Positions 55,141 to 64,000 of a stretch of 64,000 nt of DNA are shown here, piece by piece. Made by a program: the position numbers and the translations under genes. The stretch comes from Lachnospiraceae bacterium C6A11 (lineage in GTDB: Bacteria; Bacillota; Clostridia; Lachnospirales; Lachnospiraceae). Under the pieces are notes generated by a model. That model ran no database searches. It worked only from the letters and a program-made list of their open reading frames with translations, and was not told where the DNA came from. How positions within the stretch are numbered: position 1 is the first letter of the stretch; each line of letters begins with the position of its first letter. The stretch spans positions 372,001 through 436,000 of the forward strand of contig JNKY01000010.1 in the NCBI GenBank assembly GCA_000702245.1. The letters run 5' to 3'.

Positions 55141-58056
55141 ATGAATTGTATTTTATGCGGACAGCCGCTTATTCCGGGCGAGAGCCAGTGTAGGAATTGC
55201 GGTCGATTTGTTAATACAATGCAGACACCACGGGGAGCAGCGGGATCAAATCTAACGGGAGGAGCGCAGGCAAACGTACAGTCGCAGGCAGGTGTGCAAT
55301 CGGGCAACTATGCACCGCAGGGAGCGAGACCGGCACAGCCTAATGTACAGTCGCAGGCAGGTGTGCAATCTGGTAACTATGCACCACAGGGAGCGAGACC
55401 GGCACAGCCTAATGTACAGTCGCAGGCAGGTGTGCAATCGGGCAACTATGCACCACAGGGAGCAAGACCGGCACAGCCTAATGTACAGTTGCAGGCAGGT
55501 GTGCAATCTGGCAACTATGCACCACAGGGAGCAAGACTGGCACAGCCTAATGTACAGTTGCAGGCAGGTGTGCAATCTGGCAACTATGCACCACAGGGAG
55601 CAAGACTGGCACAGCCTAATGTACAGTTGCAGGCAGGTGTACAGCAGCCACAAGTGGGGGCAGCAGTTAGAGCAGCTTCACAACCTACAGTAGGAACACC
55701 ACAGGGGGCGCCACAGCCTGGCAATTACGCACCACAGGGTACAGCGGCAAGACCGGCAGCAGGACCGGCACAGAGTCCATATGCACCACAAGGTGCAGCA
55801 AGACCGACAACAGGGGCAACGCAGAGTCCATATGCGCCACAGGGAGCAGCAGCAAGACCGACAACAGGGACAACGCAGAGTCCATATGCGCCACAGGGTG
55901 GAGCAAGACCTGCAGGACAGCCGGCAATGACCATGAAACCACAGCAGCCGGCATATGGTGGAGGACGTCCACCTGTCCCGCCACAGAATAAAGGCCCGCA
56001 GAAACCGTCGGGTGGCGGCAAGGGCAAGATGATAGCTCTTATAATCGCTGCGATCGTCCTTGTAGTTGGCGGTGTGGTCGCAACGATACTTATACTTAAG
56101 AATAAAGACAAAGATAAAGATACAAACAGAGGCGGCAGAGTTGATAATACAACCGTCACAACAGGTGTTGTAACAACCGAAACAACCAGCAGCCCGACTA
56201 CCACGGAATACACGACCAATCTTACAACAGAACTTTCAACCGAGCCTACAACTACTCAGCAGGCAAACGGAAGCAAGACTGTAATGATGTATATCATCGG
56301 TTCAGATCTTGAGACCAAGTGGGGCGAGGCCAGTATGGATATCCAGGAGATCCTGGATGCAAACCTTGGCAGCAATGTAAACTTCATCATTCAGACCGGT
56401 GGTGCACAACAGTGGCAGAACGACCTTATGATCGATGGCGAGTGCCAGCGTTTCGAGGTTCAGGGAAATAAGCTTGTAGAGCTTCAGAAGCTTGGCAAGA
56501 TGAATATGGCTGATTACAACAGCCTTACCGATTTCATCAATTACTGCAAGAATACCTTCCCGGCAGATTCATATATGCTTGTTCTCTGGGATCACGGCGG
56601 AGACATACCTATTTCCTACGGTGTGGATGAGATGTTCCCTGGCAAGATGATGACAGCTGCTGAAATAGGAATGGCTGTTGGCAATTCGGGAGTTCATTTC
56701 GAAAGCCTTCTCTTTGATGCATGTAATGTATGTACCCTTGAGGTAGCAATGTCTGTTCACAAGTACACAGACTATATGGTTGCGGCAGAAAGCTACGTAA
56801 ACGGTACGGGTTATTATTATACAGACTGGCTGAAGATATATCAGGACTGCGCTATCGGAGATCTCGATTATACCGAGCAGATATGCAGGGACTACATGAA
56901 GGTTATTCACCAGTATGATATGACAGGTTCTATCTCAGTCCTTGAAATGGATAAGGTGCCTGAGGTTTATGACGCATATAAGAATTATATCGCCGATCTG
57001 AACAAAACAGTTATCAACGGAAATGATTATGTTGCATATTCGCAGGCAAGATCCAACTGTATTTCATACGAATATACCGATACTATCGACATTATCACTC
57101 TGGCGAGCCAGTATAATAACGATTATTCGACAAAGCTTATAAACTCTATCGTTAACAGCGTTTCCTACACAGAAAGTGATTTCGCTGCAGGACATGGTAT
57201 AGCGGTTTATTCTCCGTTTGAATATATTGAATTCTATTCGGGCGCAAGAAACATGATGGTTCAGCTGAACTATGATCAGGAGATACTCAGCTTCTACGAT
57301 GCATATTGTTCGATGAAGAGCGCATATCAGGGCGGCAGTGAATCAAGCACTGAGGAGTGGTATGATGACGACACTGTAAATGAAAATGTCGATCCTTCAA
57401 ATGTTGCTCAGAATTATACGCTTTCTGTTTCAAGCAACTCGAGCGGACAGCCGATCGTTGATGTTCCGGATGATCTCTGGGATACATATCAGCACATCGA
57501 GCTTGGTGTTATCCTTATGTCGGAAGACGGCAACCAGGGACTTATGCTTGGTACGGATTACCTTGATACCTATGATGATGAAGGAAATCTTCTTCTTGCG
57601 AAGCCGGATTCGTGGGCGTTCCTGAACGGAAGTGTTTGTTCATATGTATGTCTCGAAGCTTATGATGATCCGACGGATCAGAATAAGTGGGAAATGTACG
57701 GCACGATATTTGCAAAGGTCAACGGACAGACAGCGCTTATCCTTGTTTACTACAGCAATGATTATCCGAGTGGTGTAGTTCAGGGTTATGCGCTCGTTGA
57801 TTACGATAAGATATCCGAAACGACTTCTGATTTCTATCAGTTCCAGGATACAGATACTATAGATCTGGTTTATCCTGTATTTGACGGAACCGGAAACGCA
57901 ACGTATGTTGATAATAATAAACCGTTCACATACGCAGATCTCAGCCTTACATATGAGTCAATCGATCTTTCAGGTTATACGGTAGCTGTATGGTATACTA
58001 TCGTGGATGTATACGGAAATACATACGAGACCGAAGGATACTATGCTGAGAATTAA
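55141..58056 (+). CDS. Membrane-anchored clostripain-like C11 peptidase with repeat region
   Basis: 971 residues. N-terminal zinc ribbon (Cys3, 6, 17 and 20), then Gln/Pro/Ala-rich tandem repeats of 23 residues (QAGVQSGNYAPQGARPAQ) and shorter SPYAPQG units to about 285. A transmembrane helix (about 297-320, MIALIIAAIVLVVGG), a Thr-rich linker and a C11 peptidase domain (380-720) follow. Catalytic His485 sits in LWDHGG and Cys528 in DACNVCTLE. The last 250 residues are a beta domain. Topology puts the repeats in the cytoplasm and the peptidase outside. GGAAGGAG lies before the ATG. Role unknown; surface proteolysis is likely. Confidence 0.9.
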   Translation: MNCILCGQPLIPGESQCRNCGRFVNTMQTPRGAAGSNLTGGAQANVQSQAGVQSGNYAPQGARPAQPNVQSQAGVQSGNYAPQGARPAQPNVQSQAGVQSGNYAPQGARPAQPNVQLQAGVQSGNYAPQGARLAQPNVQLQAGVQSGNYAPQGARLAQPNVQLQAGVQQPQVGAAVRAASQPTVGTPQGAPQPGNYAPQGTAARPAAGPAQSPYAPQGAARPTTGATQSPYAPQGAAARPTTGTTQSPYAPQGGARPAGQPAMTMKPQQPAYGGGRPPVPPQNKGPQKPSGGGKGKMIALIIAAIVLVVGGVVATILILKNKDKDKDTNRGGRVDNTTVTTGVVTTETTSSPTTTEYTTNLTTELSTEPTTTQQANGSKTVMMYIIGSDLETKWGEASMDIQEILDANLGSNVNFIIQTGGAQQWQNDLMIDGECQRFEVQGNKLVELQKLGKMNMADYNSLTDFINYCKNTFPADSYMLVLWDHGGDIPISYGVDEMFPGKMMTAAEIGMAVGNSGVHFESLLFDACNVCTLEVAMSVHKYTDYMVAAESYVNGTGYYYTDWLKIYQDCAIGDLDYTEQICRDYMKVIHQYDMTGSISVLEMDKVPEVYDAYKNYIADLNKTVINGNDYVAYSQARSNCISYEYTDTIDIITLASQYNNDYSTKLINSIVNSVSYTESDFAAGHGIAVYSPFEYIEFYSGARNMMVQLNYDQEILSFYDAYCSMKSAYQGGSESSTEEWYDDDTVNENVDPSNVAQNYTLSVSSNSSGQPIVDVPDDLWDTYQHIELGVILMSEDGNQGLMLGTDYLDTYDDEGNLLLAKPDSWAFLNGSVCSYVCLEAYDDPTDQNKWEMYGTIFAKVNGQTALILVYYSNDYPSGVVQGYALVDYDKISETTSDFYQFQDTDTIDLVYPVFDGTGNATYVDNNKPFTYADLSLTYESIDLSGYTVAVWYTIVDVYGNTYETEGYYAEN
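55276..55644 (+). repeat. 69-bp tandem repeat in the C11 peptidase gene
   Basis: Unit beginning GTACAGTCGCAGGCAGGTGT recurs at 55276, 55345, 55414, 55483 and 55552, with a partial copy at 55621. Each encodes 23 residues. Copies are nearly identical, with TCG/TTG and CGGG/CTGG variants, a sign of recent expansion. A second set of about 50-bp CAGAGTCCATATGC repeats follows at about 55770-55900. Confidence 0.93.
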
Positions 58057-58074
58057 ATAGTTTTTAAATACTTT

Positions 58075-58102
58075 GGGCAGTGGACTTGTTCCGCTGCCCT
58101 TT
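58075..58102 (+). terminator. Terminator of the C11 peptidase gene
   Basis: GGGCAGTGGA pairs with TCCGCTGCCC (one G-U) around CTTGT, then a short T-run. Confidence 0.8.
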
Positions 58103-58343
58103 CTGTATAGATAATGAGCTGAGTATATGTAACATTATGCTTGCATATATGATGGGAATCCATGGAACAATAAATTGTACTTGTTGCCTGTGAAATAACA
58201 ATATTTTGCGTTTTTGATATGGAAACATTGGTTTTTGTATGGTAAAATAGCAAAGATGGCTGTTTGGGCGGTTTTATTTGTATTTGTTTGAGGAAAGTAA
58301 CAGCCGGTTTAAAGAAATCATATTAGGGGAAAGTGAGACGATC

Positions 58344-60245
58344 ATGGCATATAATGCAGAGAAGATCAAGGTTTTAAAGGGACTTGAGCCGGTCAGGCTG
58401 CGTCCCGGAATGTATATCGGAAATACGGGCAGGAGCGGTCTCAACCATCTGGTTCAGGAGATCATCGACAACTCGGTGGATGAGCATCTGGCGGGCTATT
58501 GCAACAATATTTCCGTAACGGTCAATGAGGATGGTTCGGCAACTGTTTCGGATGACGGAAGAGGCGTGCCGGTAGATATGCATCCGACCGAGAAGCAGCC
58601 GGCAGAGAGAGTTGTTTATACGGTCCTTCATGCGGGCGGCAAGTTTAACAGCAGTACTTATAAGATAAGCGGTGGTCTCCACGGCGTTGGTTCGGCGGTT
58701 GTTAATGCGCTCAGCAAGAAGCTTATCGTGGATGTTTACAGAAACGGCTACGTTTACCACGATACCTATGCTTACGGCAGTCCGACGACCGAGCTTGTGG
58801 ACGGCGAGCTTCCGAAGGAGAAGCTTGCAAGGAAGAGGACCGGTACGACGGTAACTCTCTATCCGGACGATACAATATTTGAAACGGTTAAGTTTAAGTG
58901 CAGTGCGATCAAACAGCGTATCAAGGAGACGGCATATCTGAATCCTGAGCTGACGATCACCTTTCACAATAAGAGGGACGGCGAGGAGCCTGAGGTATTT
59001 CATCAGCCGGGCGGACTTTCGGCTTTTGTTGAGGATGTTTCCGAGGGACTTACACATACTTCACCGGTTGTTTCCATAAGCGGCGAGAAGGATGGTATCT
59101 CGGCTGAGATCGTATTTGTCATGACTGAGGACGGTGACGAAAATATCATCGGTTTCACAAATAATATCACTAACCCGGAGGGCGGTACGCACGTAAGTGC
59201 CTTCAAGTCTTCCTTCGCAAAGGTGATCAACCAGTATGCGAGAAATGAGCTTGGACTCCTGAAGGATAAGGACGCGAACCTGTCTGGTGCGGATATCAGA
59301 AGCGGAATGACGGCAGTCATCTCCATCAGACATCCGGATCCGCAGTTCGAAGGTCAGACCAAGACCAAGCTTTCAAATACAGATGTTCTGAAGGCGGTTG
59401 ACGATATCGTCAAGGAGCAGCTTACAGTGTATTTTGACAGAAATTATGAGGTTCTGAAAGATATCTCCGACAGGGCACTGGCACTTTCTAAGAAGAGAGC
59501 AAACGAGAAGTCGAAGATCAACCTCAGCAAGTTCTCCTTCGAAGGAAACGGCAAGCTGGTGCGCCAGGAGAGTAATGACGCATCAAAATGCGAGCTCTTC
59601 ATAGTCGAGGGTGATTCCGCAGGCGGCTCAGCAAAGTCAGCCAGAAACAGACAGTATCAGGCGATACTTCCTCTTCGCGGTAAGATCCTTAATGTTGAGA
59701 AGGTTCCTGTCAGCAAGGTGCTCGAGAACGCCGAGATCAAGGCTCTCATCAATGCTTTCGGCTGCGGCTTCATGCAGGGCTACGGCAACGATTTCGACAT
59801 CGAGAAGCTGAATTACAACAAGATAATAATCATGACGGATGCCGACGTGGACGGTGCACATATTGCGACCCTCCTCCTCACATTCTTCTACAGATTCTAT
59901 CCGGACCTCATCAACGAGGGCCATATATATATAGCCATCCCGCCACTCTACAGAGTCGGTGAGGGCAAGAATATCAAATACCTCTATTCGGACAACGAGC
60001 TTGAGAAATACCGTGCGACACACACCAGGAAGTTCACTATCCAGAGATACAAGGGTCTTGGTGAGATGGATGCAGATCAGCTCTTTGAAACAACGATGGA
60101 CGTAAATAATAGGCTTCTGAAGCAGGTTTCAATCGATTCCATGGCTGAGGCGACAGCTATCACACACACCCTTATGGGCAACGACGTCGCCCCGAGACGT
60201 AGTTACATAGAAAAACATAGCAGAGAAGCTAATATTGATATGTAG
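58344..60245 (+). CDS. parE: Topoisomerase IV subunit B (ParE), or GyrB paralogue
   Basis: 633 residues. GHKL ATPase motifs: IIDNSVDEHLAGY, SDDGRGVPVD and SGGLHGVGSAVVNALS. The TOPRIM part has FIVEGDSAGGSA and MTDADVDGAHI, and the C-terminus is QRYKGLGEMDADQL. All functional motifs are intact. Its pairing with a ParC-like gene 15 bases downstream, away from a dnaA/recF origin cluster, favours topoisomerase IV over gyrase. ATG 58344 is chosen because homology begins at MAYNAEKIKVLKGLEPVR; an upstream TTG at 58278 would add 22 non-conserved residues. Confidence 0.88.
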   Translation: MAYNAEKIKVLKGLEPVRLRPGMYIGNTGRSGLNHLVQEIIDNSVDEHLAGYCNNISVTVNEDGSATVSDDGRGVPVDMHPTEKQPAERVVYTVLHAGGKFNSSTYKISGGLHGVGSAVVNALSKKLIVDVYRNGYVYHDTYAYGSPTTELVDGELPKEKLARKRTGTTVTLYPDDTIFETVKFKCSAIKQRIKETAYLNPELTITFHNKRDGEEPEVFHQPGGLSAFVEDVSEGLTHTSPVVSISGEKDGISAEIVFVMTEDGDENIIGFTNNITNPEGGTHVSAFKSSFAKVINQYARNELGLLKDKDANLSGADIRSGMTAVISIRHPDPQFEGQTKTKLSNTDVLKAVDDIVKEQLTVYFDRNYEVLKDISDRALALSKKRANEKSKINLSKFSFEGNGKLVRQESNDASKCELFIVEGDSAGGSAKSARNRQYQAILPLRGKILNVEKVPVSKVLENAEIKALINAFGCGFMQGYGNDFDIEKLNYNKIIIMTDADVDGAHIATLLLTFFYRFYPDLINEGHIYIAIPPLYRVGEGKNIKYLYSDNELEKYRATHTRKFTIQRYKGLGEMDADQLFETTMDVNNRLLKQVSIDSMAEATAITHTLMGNDVAPRRSYIEKHSREANIDM

Positions 60246-60260
60246 GATTAAGGAGAAAAT

Positions 60261-62522
60261 ATGGCGGAGAAAATATCTGCGGTCGACTACGAGTCCGAAA
60301 TGGGCCAGTCCTATGTCGACTATGCAATGTCAGTTATAACGGAGCGAGCTCTTCCTGATGTCAGGGACGGTCTGAAGCCGGTTCAGAGAAGAATCCTGTA
60401 TTCTTTATCGGAGCTCACTTCCTCAGATACACCACACAGAAAATGTGCCCGTATCGTAGGTGATACAATGGGTAAATACCACCCTCACGGCGACAGCTCA
60501 ATCTATGAGGGTCTGGTAAATCTTGCGCAGAACTGGAAGCTTCCGATTCCTCTCGTGGATCCTCATGGAAACTTCGGTGATGTTTCAGGTTCGGGCGCAG
60601 CAGCTATGCGTTACACGGAAGCACGTATTTCCAAGTATACGGAAGAAGCGTGCATGAAGGACCTGAAGTTCTGCAAGGAGGATTTCATACCTAACTTCGA
60701 CGGAACCGAGATGGAGCCAACCTACCTTCCGTTCCAGGTTCCAAACCTTCTCGTAAGCGGTTCGATGGGTATCGCCGTTGGTATGGCGACAAATATACCG
60801 ACTCACAACCTCGGTGAGGTTATCGACGGAACCATTGCTTATCTTGAGAATCCGGATATTACGACAGAAGAGCTTCTGGACATCATCAAGGGACCTGATT
60901 TCGCTACAGGAGGCATCATAAATACGTCAAGGGAGAACCTTCTCTCCATCTACGAGACCGGCCTTGGCAGGCTTCGTGTAAGAGGTAAGGTTGAGATAAG
61001 AGATATCGGTCACGGAAGAAAGTCAATCTGTGTGACTGAGCTTCCTTTCACGATGATCAACGGAACCGAGAAGTTCCTCAACACTGTTGCCGATCTGGTT
61101 CGTAACAGAGAGCTTCCGCAGGTTGTCGACATCGCCGACAGAGGCGACAAGGATGGTGAGTGCCTCGCAATCGATGTGAAGAAGGGCACCACCGACGAAG
61201 AAATAGAGAATATCATCAATATTTTATATAAGAAGGCGGGACTTGAGGATACCTACGGTGTAAATATTAACTGTATCAATAACCGCAAGCCGGAGGTTAT
61301 GGGTCTGAGAAAGATCCTTAAGCTCTACACCGACTTCAAGACAGATATCTATAATAAGAAATACACCAAGCTTCTTGCAGAGCAGCAGGATGTGAAGGAG
61401 ATCAAGGAAGGACTTCTTGAGGCGGTTGATGTGATCGACCTTATCATCGAGATACTCCGCGGCTCAAAGACTATCGCTATGGCGAAGAAGTGTCTTATGA
61501 CCGGTGAGACCGAGGGCATCAAGTTCAGATTCAAGGGCTCTGAGATGGATGCGAAGGAGCTTAGATTTACCGAGAAGCAGACCGATGCCATCCTTGCGAT
61601 GCGTCTCTCAAAGCTGATCGGTCTCGAGATCGAAGCTCTGAAGAAGGAACTGGCTGAGGCTGAGAGACTTATCAAGAAATACACCAAGCTGCTTGGTTCA
61701 AAGGCTGAGATGCGTCGTCAGATGATCGCAGATATGGAGGAGCTTAAGAAGTTTGCTAAGCCGAGAATGACTGTCATCGAGGATCTCGGAGAGATCAAGG
61801 TGAAGAAGGCTGAGGAGAAGCCGGTTGAGATATCAGTGCTTCTTGACAGATTCTATTATCTTAAGTGCATCGACAGAAACATCTATGATAAGAACGCTGA
61901 GCAGATCCAGAAGGATTACCGCTTCTCTGTAAATACCATGACCGATGACAGGCTGATCGCATTTACGGATAAGGGCTTTGCTTACGTGATCAAGATTTCT
62001 GATCTTGTGAAGAAGCAGGCGAAGAAGCAGACCGGCGGAAAGGGCAGCAGCATCTTCGGAAAGCTGTCCGACAAGGGTATACAGATATTTGAGTTCTGCG
62101 AGATGGAGGCTGACGAAAATGTCATATTCATCGATGCGCTGAGCTGTATCATAAAGAGCAATCTGCTGTTTGTTACGGACAATGGACGTGCTAAGAGAAC
62201 TGAGGGGGCTCAGTTCGACGTGACCAGAAAGAAGGTTGCAGCTGTTAAGGTTGGCGATGTGCCTGTAATGGTGAAGCCGGCTGAGGAGAACGATTTTGTG
62301 GCTGCAAGGTCTGACAAGGGCTTCTTCGTCAGAGTTAAGGTTGGCGATATTAGCATACAAGGCAAGGGAGCCGGCGGTGTGAAGCTCATCAAGCTTGCTG
62401 ACGACGATAAGCTGACAGAGGCTGAGGTTGGTGCAACGACTGATGCTTCAATCGGCGAGGTTTCCTTCTCTAGGATTAAGTTATGTAAACCGGGTAATAA
62501 GGGCACAAAGCTTCGCGTGTGA
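60261..62522 (+). CDS. parC: Topoisomerase IV subunit A (ParC), or GyrA paralogue
   Basis: 753 residues. Winged-helix core with HPHGDSSIYE (quinolone region, Ser and Glu at the sensitive-type positions) and catalytic Tyr118 in AAMRYTEAR. A coiled coil and a C-terminal beta-pinwheel follow. The GyrA box QRRGGKG is not intact (KQTGGKGSS instead), which argues for ParC. AAGGAGAAA lies before ATG. Forms an A2B2 complex with ParE to unlink daughter chromosomes. Confidence 0.9.
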   Translation: MAEKISAVDYESEMGQSYVDYAMSVITERALPDVRDGLKPVQRRILYSLSELTSSDTPHRKCARIVGDTMGKYHPHGDSSIYEGLVNLAQNWKLPIPLVDPHGNFGDVSGSGAAAMRYTEARISKYTEEACMKDLKFCKEDFIPNFDGTEMEPTYLPFQVPNLLVSGSMGIAVGMATNIPTHNLGEVIDGTIAYLENPDITTEELLDIIKGPDFATGGIINTSRENLLSIYETGLGRLRVRGKVEIRDIGHGRKSICVTELPFTMINGTEKFLNTVADLVRNRELPQVVDIADRGDKDGECLAIDVKKGTTDEEIENIINILYKKAGLEDTYGVNINCINNRKPEVMGLRKILKLYTDFKTDIYNKKYTKLLAEQQDVKEIKEGLLEAVDVIDLIIEILRGSKTIAMAKKCLMTGETEGIKFRFKGSEMDAKELRFTEKQTDAILAMRLSKLIGLEIEALKKELAEAERLIKKYTKLLGSKAEMRRQMIADMEELKKFAKPRMTVIEDLGEIKVKKAEEKPVEISVLLDRFYYLKCIDRNIYDKNAEQIQKDYRFSVNTMTDDRLIAFTDKGFAYVIKISDLVKKQAKKQTGGKGSSIFGKLSDKGIQIFEFCEMEADENVIFIDALSCIIKSNLLFVTDNGRAKRTEGAQFDVTRKKVAAVKVGDVPVMVKPAEENDFVAARSDKGFFVRVKVGDISIQGKGAGGVKLIKLADDDKLTEAEVGATTDASIGEVSFSRIKLCKPGNKGTKLRV

Positions 62523-62627
62523 GGTTGACATAATGCAAAACAAGAGCGCCACCGGAGACTTGTAGGATTAACGATTCTTTGTATGGAGTTAGGGAATATG
62601 TTTGGGTTTGAAAAGGATAAGAATAGA

Positions 62628-62909
62628 ATGAATATAGTTAGAGAACACTTCATATTCCGCGGGAATGTCCAGGGCGTGGGCTTCCGCTATACAGCAAAAT
62701 ACGCTGCAAGGGCTTACGGGCTGACCGGCTGGGTGCGTAACAATTACGACGGCTCTGTGGAGATGGAGCTGCAGGGCGATGAGACATCTATCGGAAAGGT
62801 TCTGGCAGAGATCTACGGCGGACGATTCATTGATATCATGGATATCGAGCGCCGTAAGGTGCCAATCGAAGAGGGCGAGAGAAGCTTTAAGGTACTGGCA
62901 AGTTGGTAA
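62628..62909 (+). CDS. acyP: Acylphosphatase
   Basis: About 93 residues from this start, the family norm. RGNVQGVGFRYTAKYAARAYGL carries the phosphate loop and catalytic Arg; GWVRNNYDGSVE carries the catalytic Asn. Hydrolyses acyl phosphates such as 1,3-bisphosphoglycerate or acetyl phosphate. The ATG at 62628 is chosen by family length; ATG 62598 has a better ribosome site (GGAGTTAGGG) and adds ten residues, and ATG 62583 adds fifteen. Downstream of parC, ended by a terminator. Confidence 0.9.
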   Translation: MNIVREHFIFRGNVQGVGFRYTAKYAARAYGLTGWVRNNYDGSVEMELQGDETSIGKVLAEIYGGRFIDIMDIERRKVPIEEGERSFKVLASW

Positions 62910-62943
62910 TATTTGTGTAATTAAACAGATATTTTTATTAGCG

Positions 62944-62985
62944 AAAAGGACTGTTCGGAAAGAATCCGGACAGTCCTTTTTGGTT
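62944..62985 (+). terminator. Terminator after acylphosphatase
   Basis: 15-bp stem (62944-62958 with 62966-62980, one G-U), 7-base loop, T-rich tail. Confidence 0.93.
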
Positions 62986-63053
62986 TACATAACGCTCGAT
63001 ATACGGCTTCACGGGAATTACTGTAAATACATAGTAAAATAATGCGTAATTTC

Positions 63054-63082
63054 TTGTTTAAAAAGCTGAAATCAAGTATAAT
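63054..63082 (+). promoter_or_regulatory. Promoter of the S66 peptidase gene
   Basis: TTGTTT (63054-63059), 17-base spacer, TATAAT (63077-63082). Leader of about 85 bases to the ATG at 63175. Confidence 0.65.
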
Positions 63083-63174
63083 AAAAATATATTTTTATGG
63101 GTTTTTGTAACCTGTTGTTTATATATAAATAATAGTGCAGGGTGGATGAAACTCTGTCATGTTAGGAGAGTAAG

Positions 63175-64000
63175 ATGAGATATCCTGATTTTTTAAAGGA
63201 AGGCGGAACGATAGGCTTTGCGGCACCGTCCTTTGGATGCAATATAGATCCTTATAAAAGTGCATTTGACAATGCTCTGAAGCGTTTTAAGGAGTGGGGC
63301 TACAAAACAGAGCTTGGACCGAACTGCTATGCGGGCGAAGGTCTCGGAATCAGTAATACACCTGAGAAATGTGCAGCAGAACTCAGTGAGATGTACGCGT
63401 CGGCTGATAATGACGTGCTTATAACCTGCGGCGGCGGAGAGCTGATGTGTGAGATACTTCCTTTTATGGATTGGGAGAAGCTGAAGCAGGCTGATCCGAA
63501 GTGGGTTATGGGCTATTCGGATATTACCAACTTCACTTATCTTTCAACTACGATCCTTGACACTGCAGCGGTTTACGGACCGTGTGCATCGTCCTTCGGA
63601 ATGGAACCTTTATCTGAGTCTCTTGAGGACGCCTTCAGCCTCCTTAGTGGAAAACTGACAGAGGTGCATAATTATCCGAAATGGGAGAAGGAAGGCTTCA
63701 AGGATGAAGAGCATCCTCTTGAACCATATAATCTTACAGAGGATTACAGGCAGAGAGTATTTGTTCCTGAAACCGGTTCGGCAGACATGGCAGTGAATAA
63801 CCCTGTGAAGGAGATAGCTCAGACCGAATCCGGTGCAGGGAATAAAGTAAGCTTCAGTGGACGTCTGATCGGCGGCTGTGTTGACTGCCTCGTGAATCTC
63901 TGCGGCACACGTTATGACAAAACTGCCGAATTCCTTGAAAGATATAAGGATGACGGGTTCATCTGGTTCCTTGAATGCTGCGACCATAATCCTATGGATA
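63175..64000 (+). CDS. S66 LD-carboxypeptidase / MccF-like peptidase, partial
   Basis: At least 275 residues, open at the window end. Begins with the S66 N-terminus (GGTIGFAAPSFG). ITCGGGELM, then MGYSDITNF with the nucleophilic Ser and WFLE with the catalytic Glu, are in place; the catalytic His would be beyond the edge. S66 enzymes trim tetrapeptide stems of recycled murein or hydrolyse microcin-like conjugates; which applies here is open. TAGGAGAG lies before the ATG. Confidence 0.88.
   Translation, partial: MRYPDFLKEGGTIGFAAPSFGCNIDPYKSAFDNALKRFKEWGYKTELGPNCYAGEGLGISNTPEKCAAELSEMYASADNDVLITCGGGELMCEILPFMDWEKLKQADPKWVMGYSDITNFTYLSTTILDTAAVYGPCASSFGMEPLSESLEDAFSLLSGKLTEVHNYPKWEKEGFKDEEHPLEPYNLTEDYRQRVFVPETGSADMAVNNPVKEIAQTESGAGNKVSFSGRLIGGCVDCLVNLCGTRYDKTAEFLERYKDDGFIWFLECCDHNPMD

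Noticed and set aside
55252-55693. Open frames on both strands across the 69-bp repeats
   Set aside because: They arise because a 69-bp unit (multiple of three) keeps all frames open; repetitive translations with no start signal.
58344-62522. DNA gyrase gyrB-gyrA instead of parE-parC
   Set aside because: Not fully excluded, but the GyrA box is degraded, Glu rather than Asp follows in HPHGDSSIYE, and no origin-region genes are near; topoisomerase IV is favoured.

Overview
The window looks like chromosomal DNA of a Gram-positive anaerobe of the class Clostridia, most likely family Lachnospiraceae. This rests on gene content and style, not on a database match: strong AGGAGG-type ribosome binding sites, sigma-A promoters with TATAAT boxes, a cdaA-ybbR locus, a pyrophosphate-type phosphofructokinase, clostripain-like C11 peptidase, a DUF6320-type zinc-ribbon membrane protein and a Gram-positive type IV pilus (T4P) set. 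No rRNA, tRNA, CRISPR array or insertion sequence was seen.

Layout. 1-2302: end of an alpha/beta hydrolase, an acyltransferase-like protein and a zinc-ribbon membrane protein in one operon. 2357-6959: two membrane proteins of unknown function, then diadenylate cyclase cdaA and its YbbR partner. 7043-8465: a sirtuin and convergent uracil phosphoribosyltransferase sharing one terminator. 8600-30264: about 21.7 kb of T4P genes. The first part encodes five prepilin-like proteins, two of them giant (about 2246 and 2051 residues) with a prepilin N-terminus followed by BspA/DUF285 leucine-rich repeats or GLUG-like repeats. The second part, with its own promoter, encodes a small membrane protein, a prepilin-peptidase N-domain without the protease half, PilC, a PilM-PilN fusion, PilO and PilB. 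30433: PPi-type phosphofructokinase behind a promoter with a perfect cre-like palindrome. 32080: a stand-alone pilin with a strong promoter, probably the major pilin. 32700-34500: an AT-rich island with an AbiEi-type antitoxin divergent from a possible nuclease toxin. 34691-40218: uracil permease, serine hydroxymethyltransferase, a four-hairpin structured repeat, and FtsH with a long charged tail. 40431-44839: a 12-TM LuxR-type regulator and a divergent secreted cell-wall protein. 44945-47417: a YfbR-type nucleotidase and a DHH phosphoesterase behind a 40-bp tandem repeat. 47592-51534: a TIR-transmembrane-beta-propeller receptor downstream of phosphatidylserine decarboxylase. 51788-58056: an EAL phosphodiesterase with a LacI-like sensor and beta-helix tail, then a membrane-anchored C11 peptidase with 69-bp repeats. 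58344-62909: parE, parC and acylphosphatase. 63175-end: an LD-carboxypeptidase-like S66 peptidase, cut by the window edge.

The most unusual system is the T4P locus. Its minor-pilin set has a GspK/PilX-like member lacking Glu5 and GspI/GspJ-like members, next to two prepilins carrying very large repeat adhesin domains. I infer that the assembly machinery (PilB, PilC, PilMN, PilO) builds a filament of the 32080 pilin whose tip or shaft displays the two giants. No PilT is in the window, and the only prepilin peptidase homologue has no protease domain. Second candidates are the transmembrane TIR receptor, the AbiEi/nuclease divergon, and the EAL protein fused to a sugar-sensor-like domain and a beta-helix.
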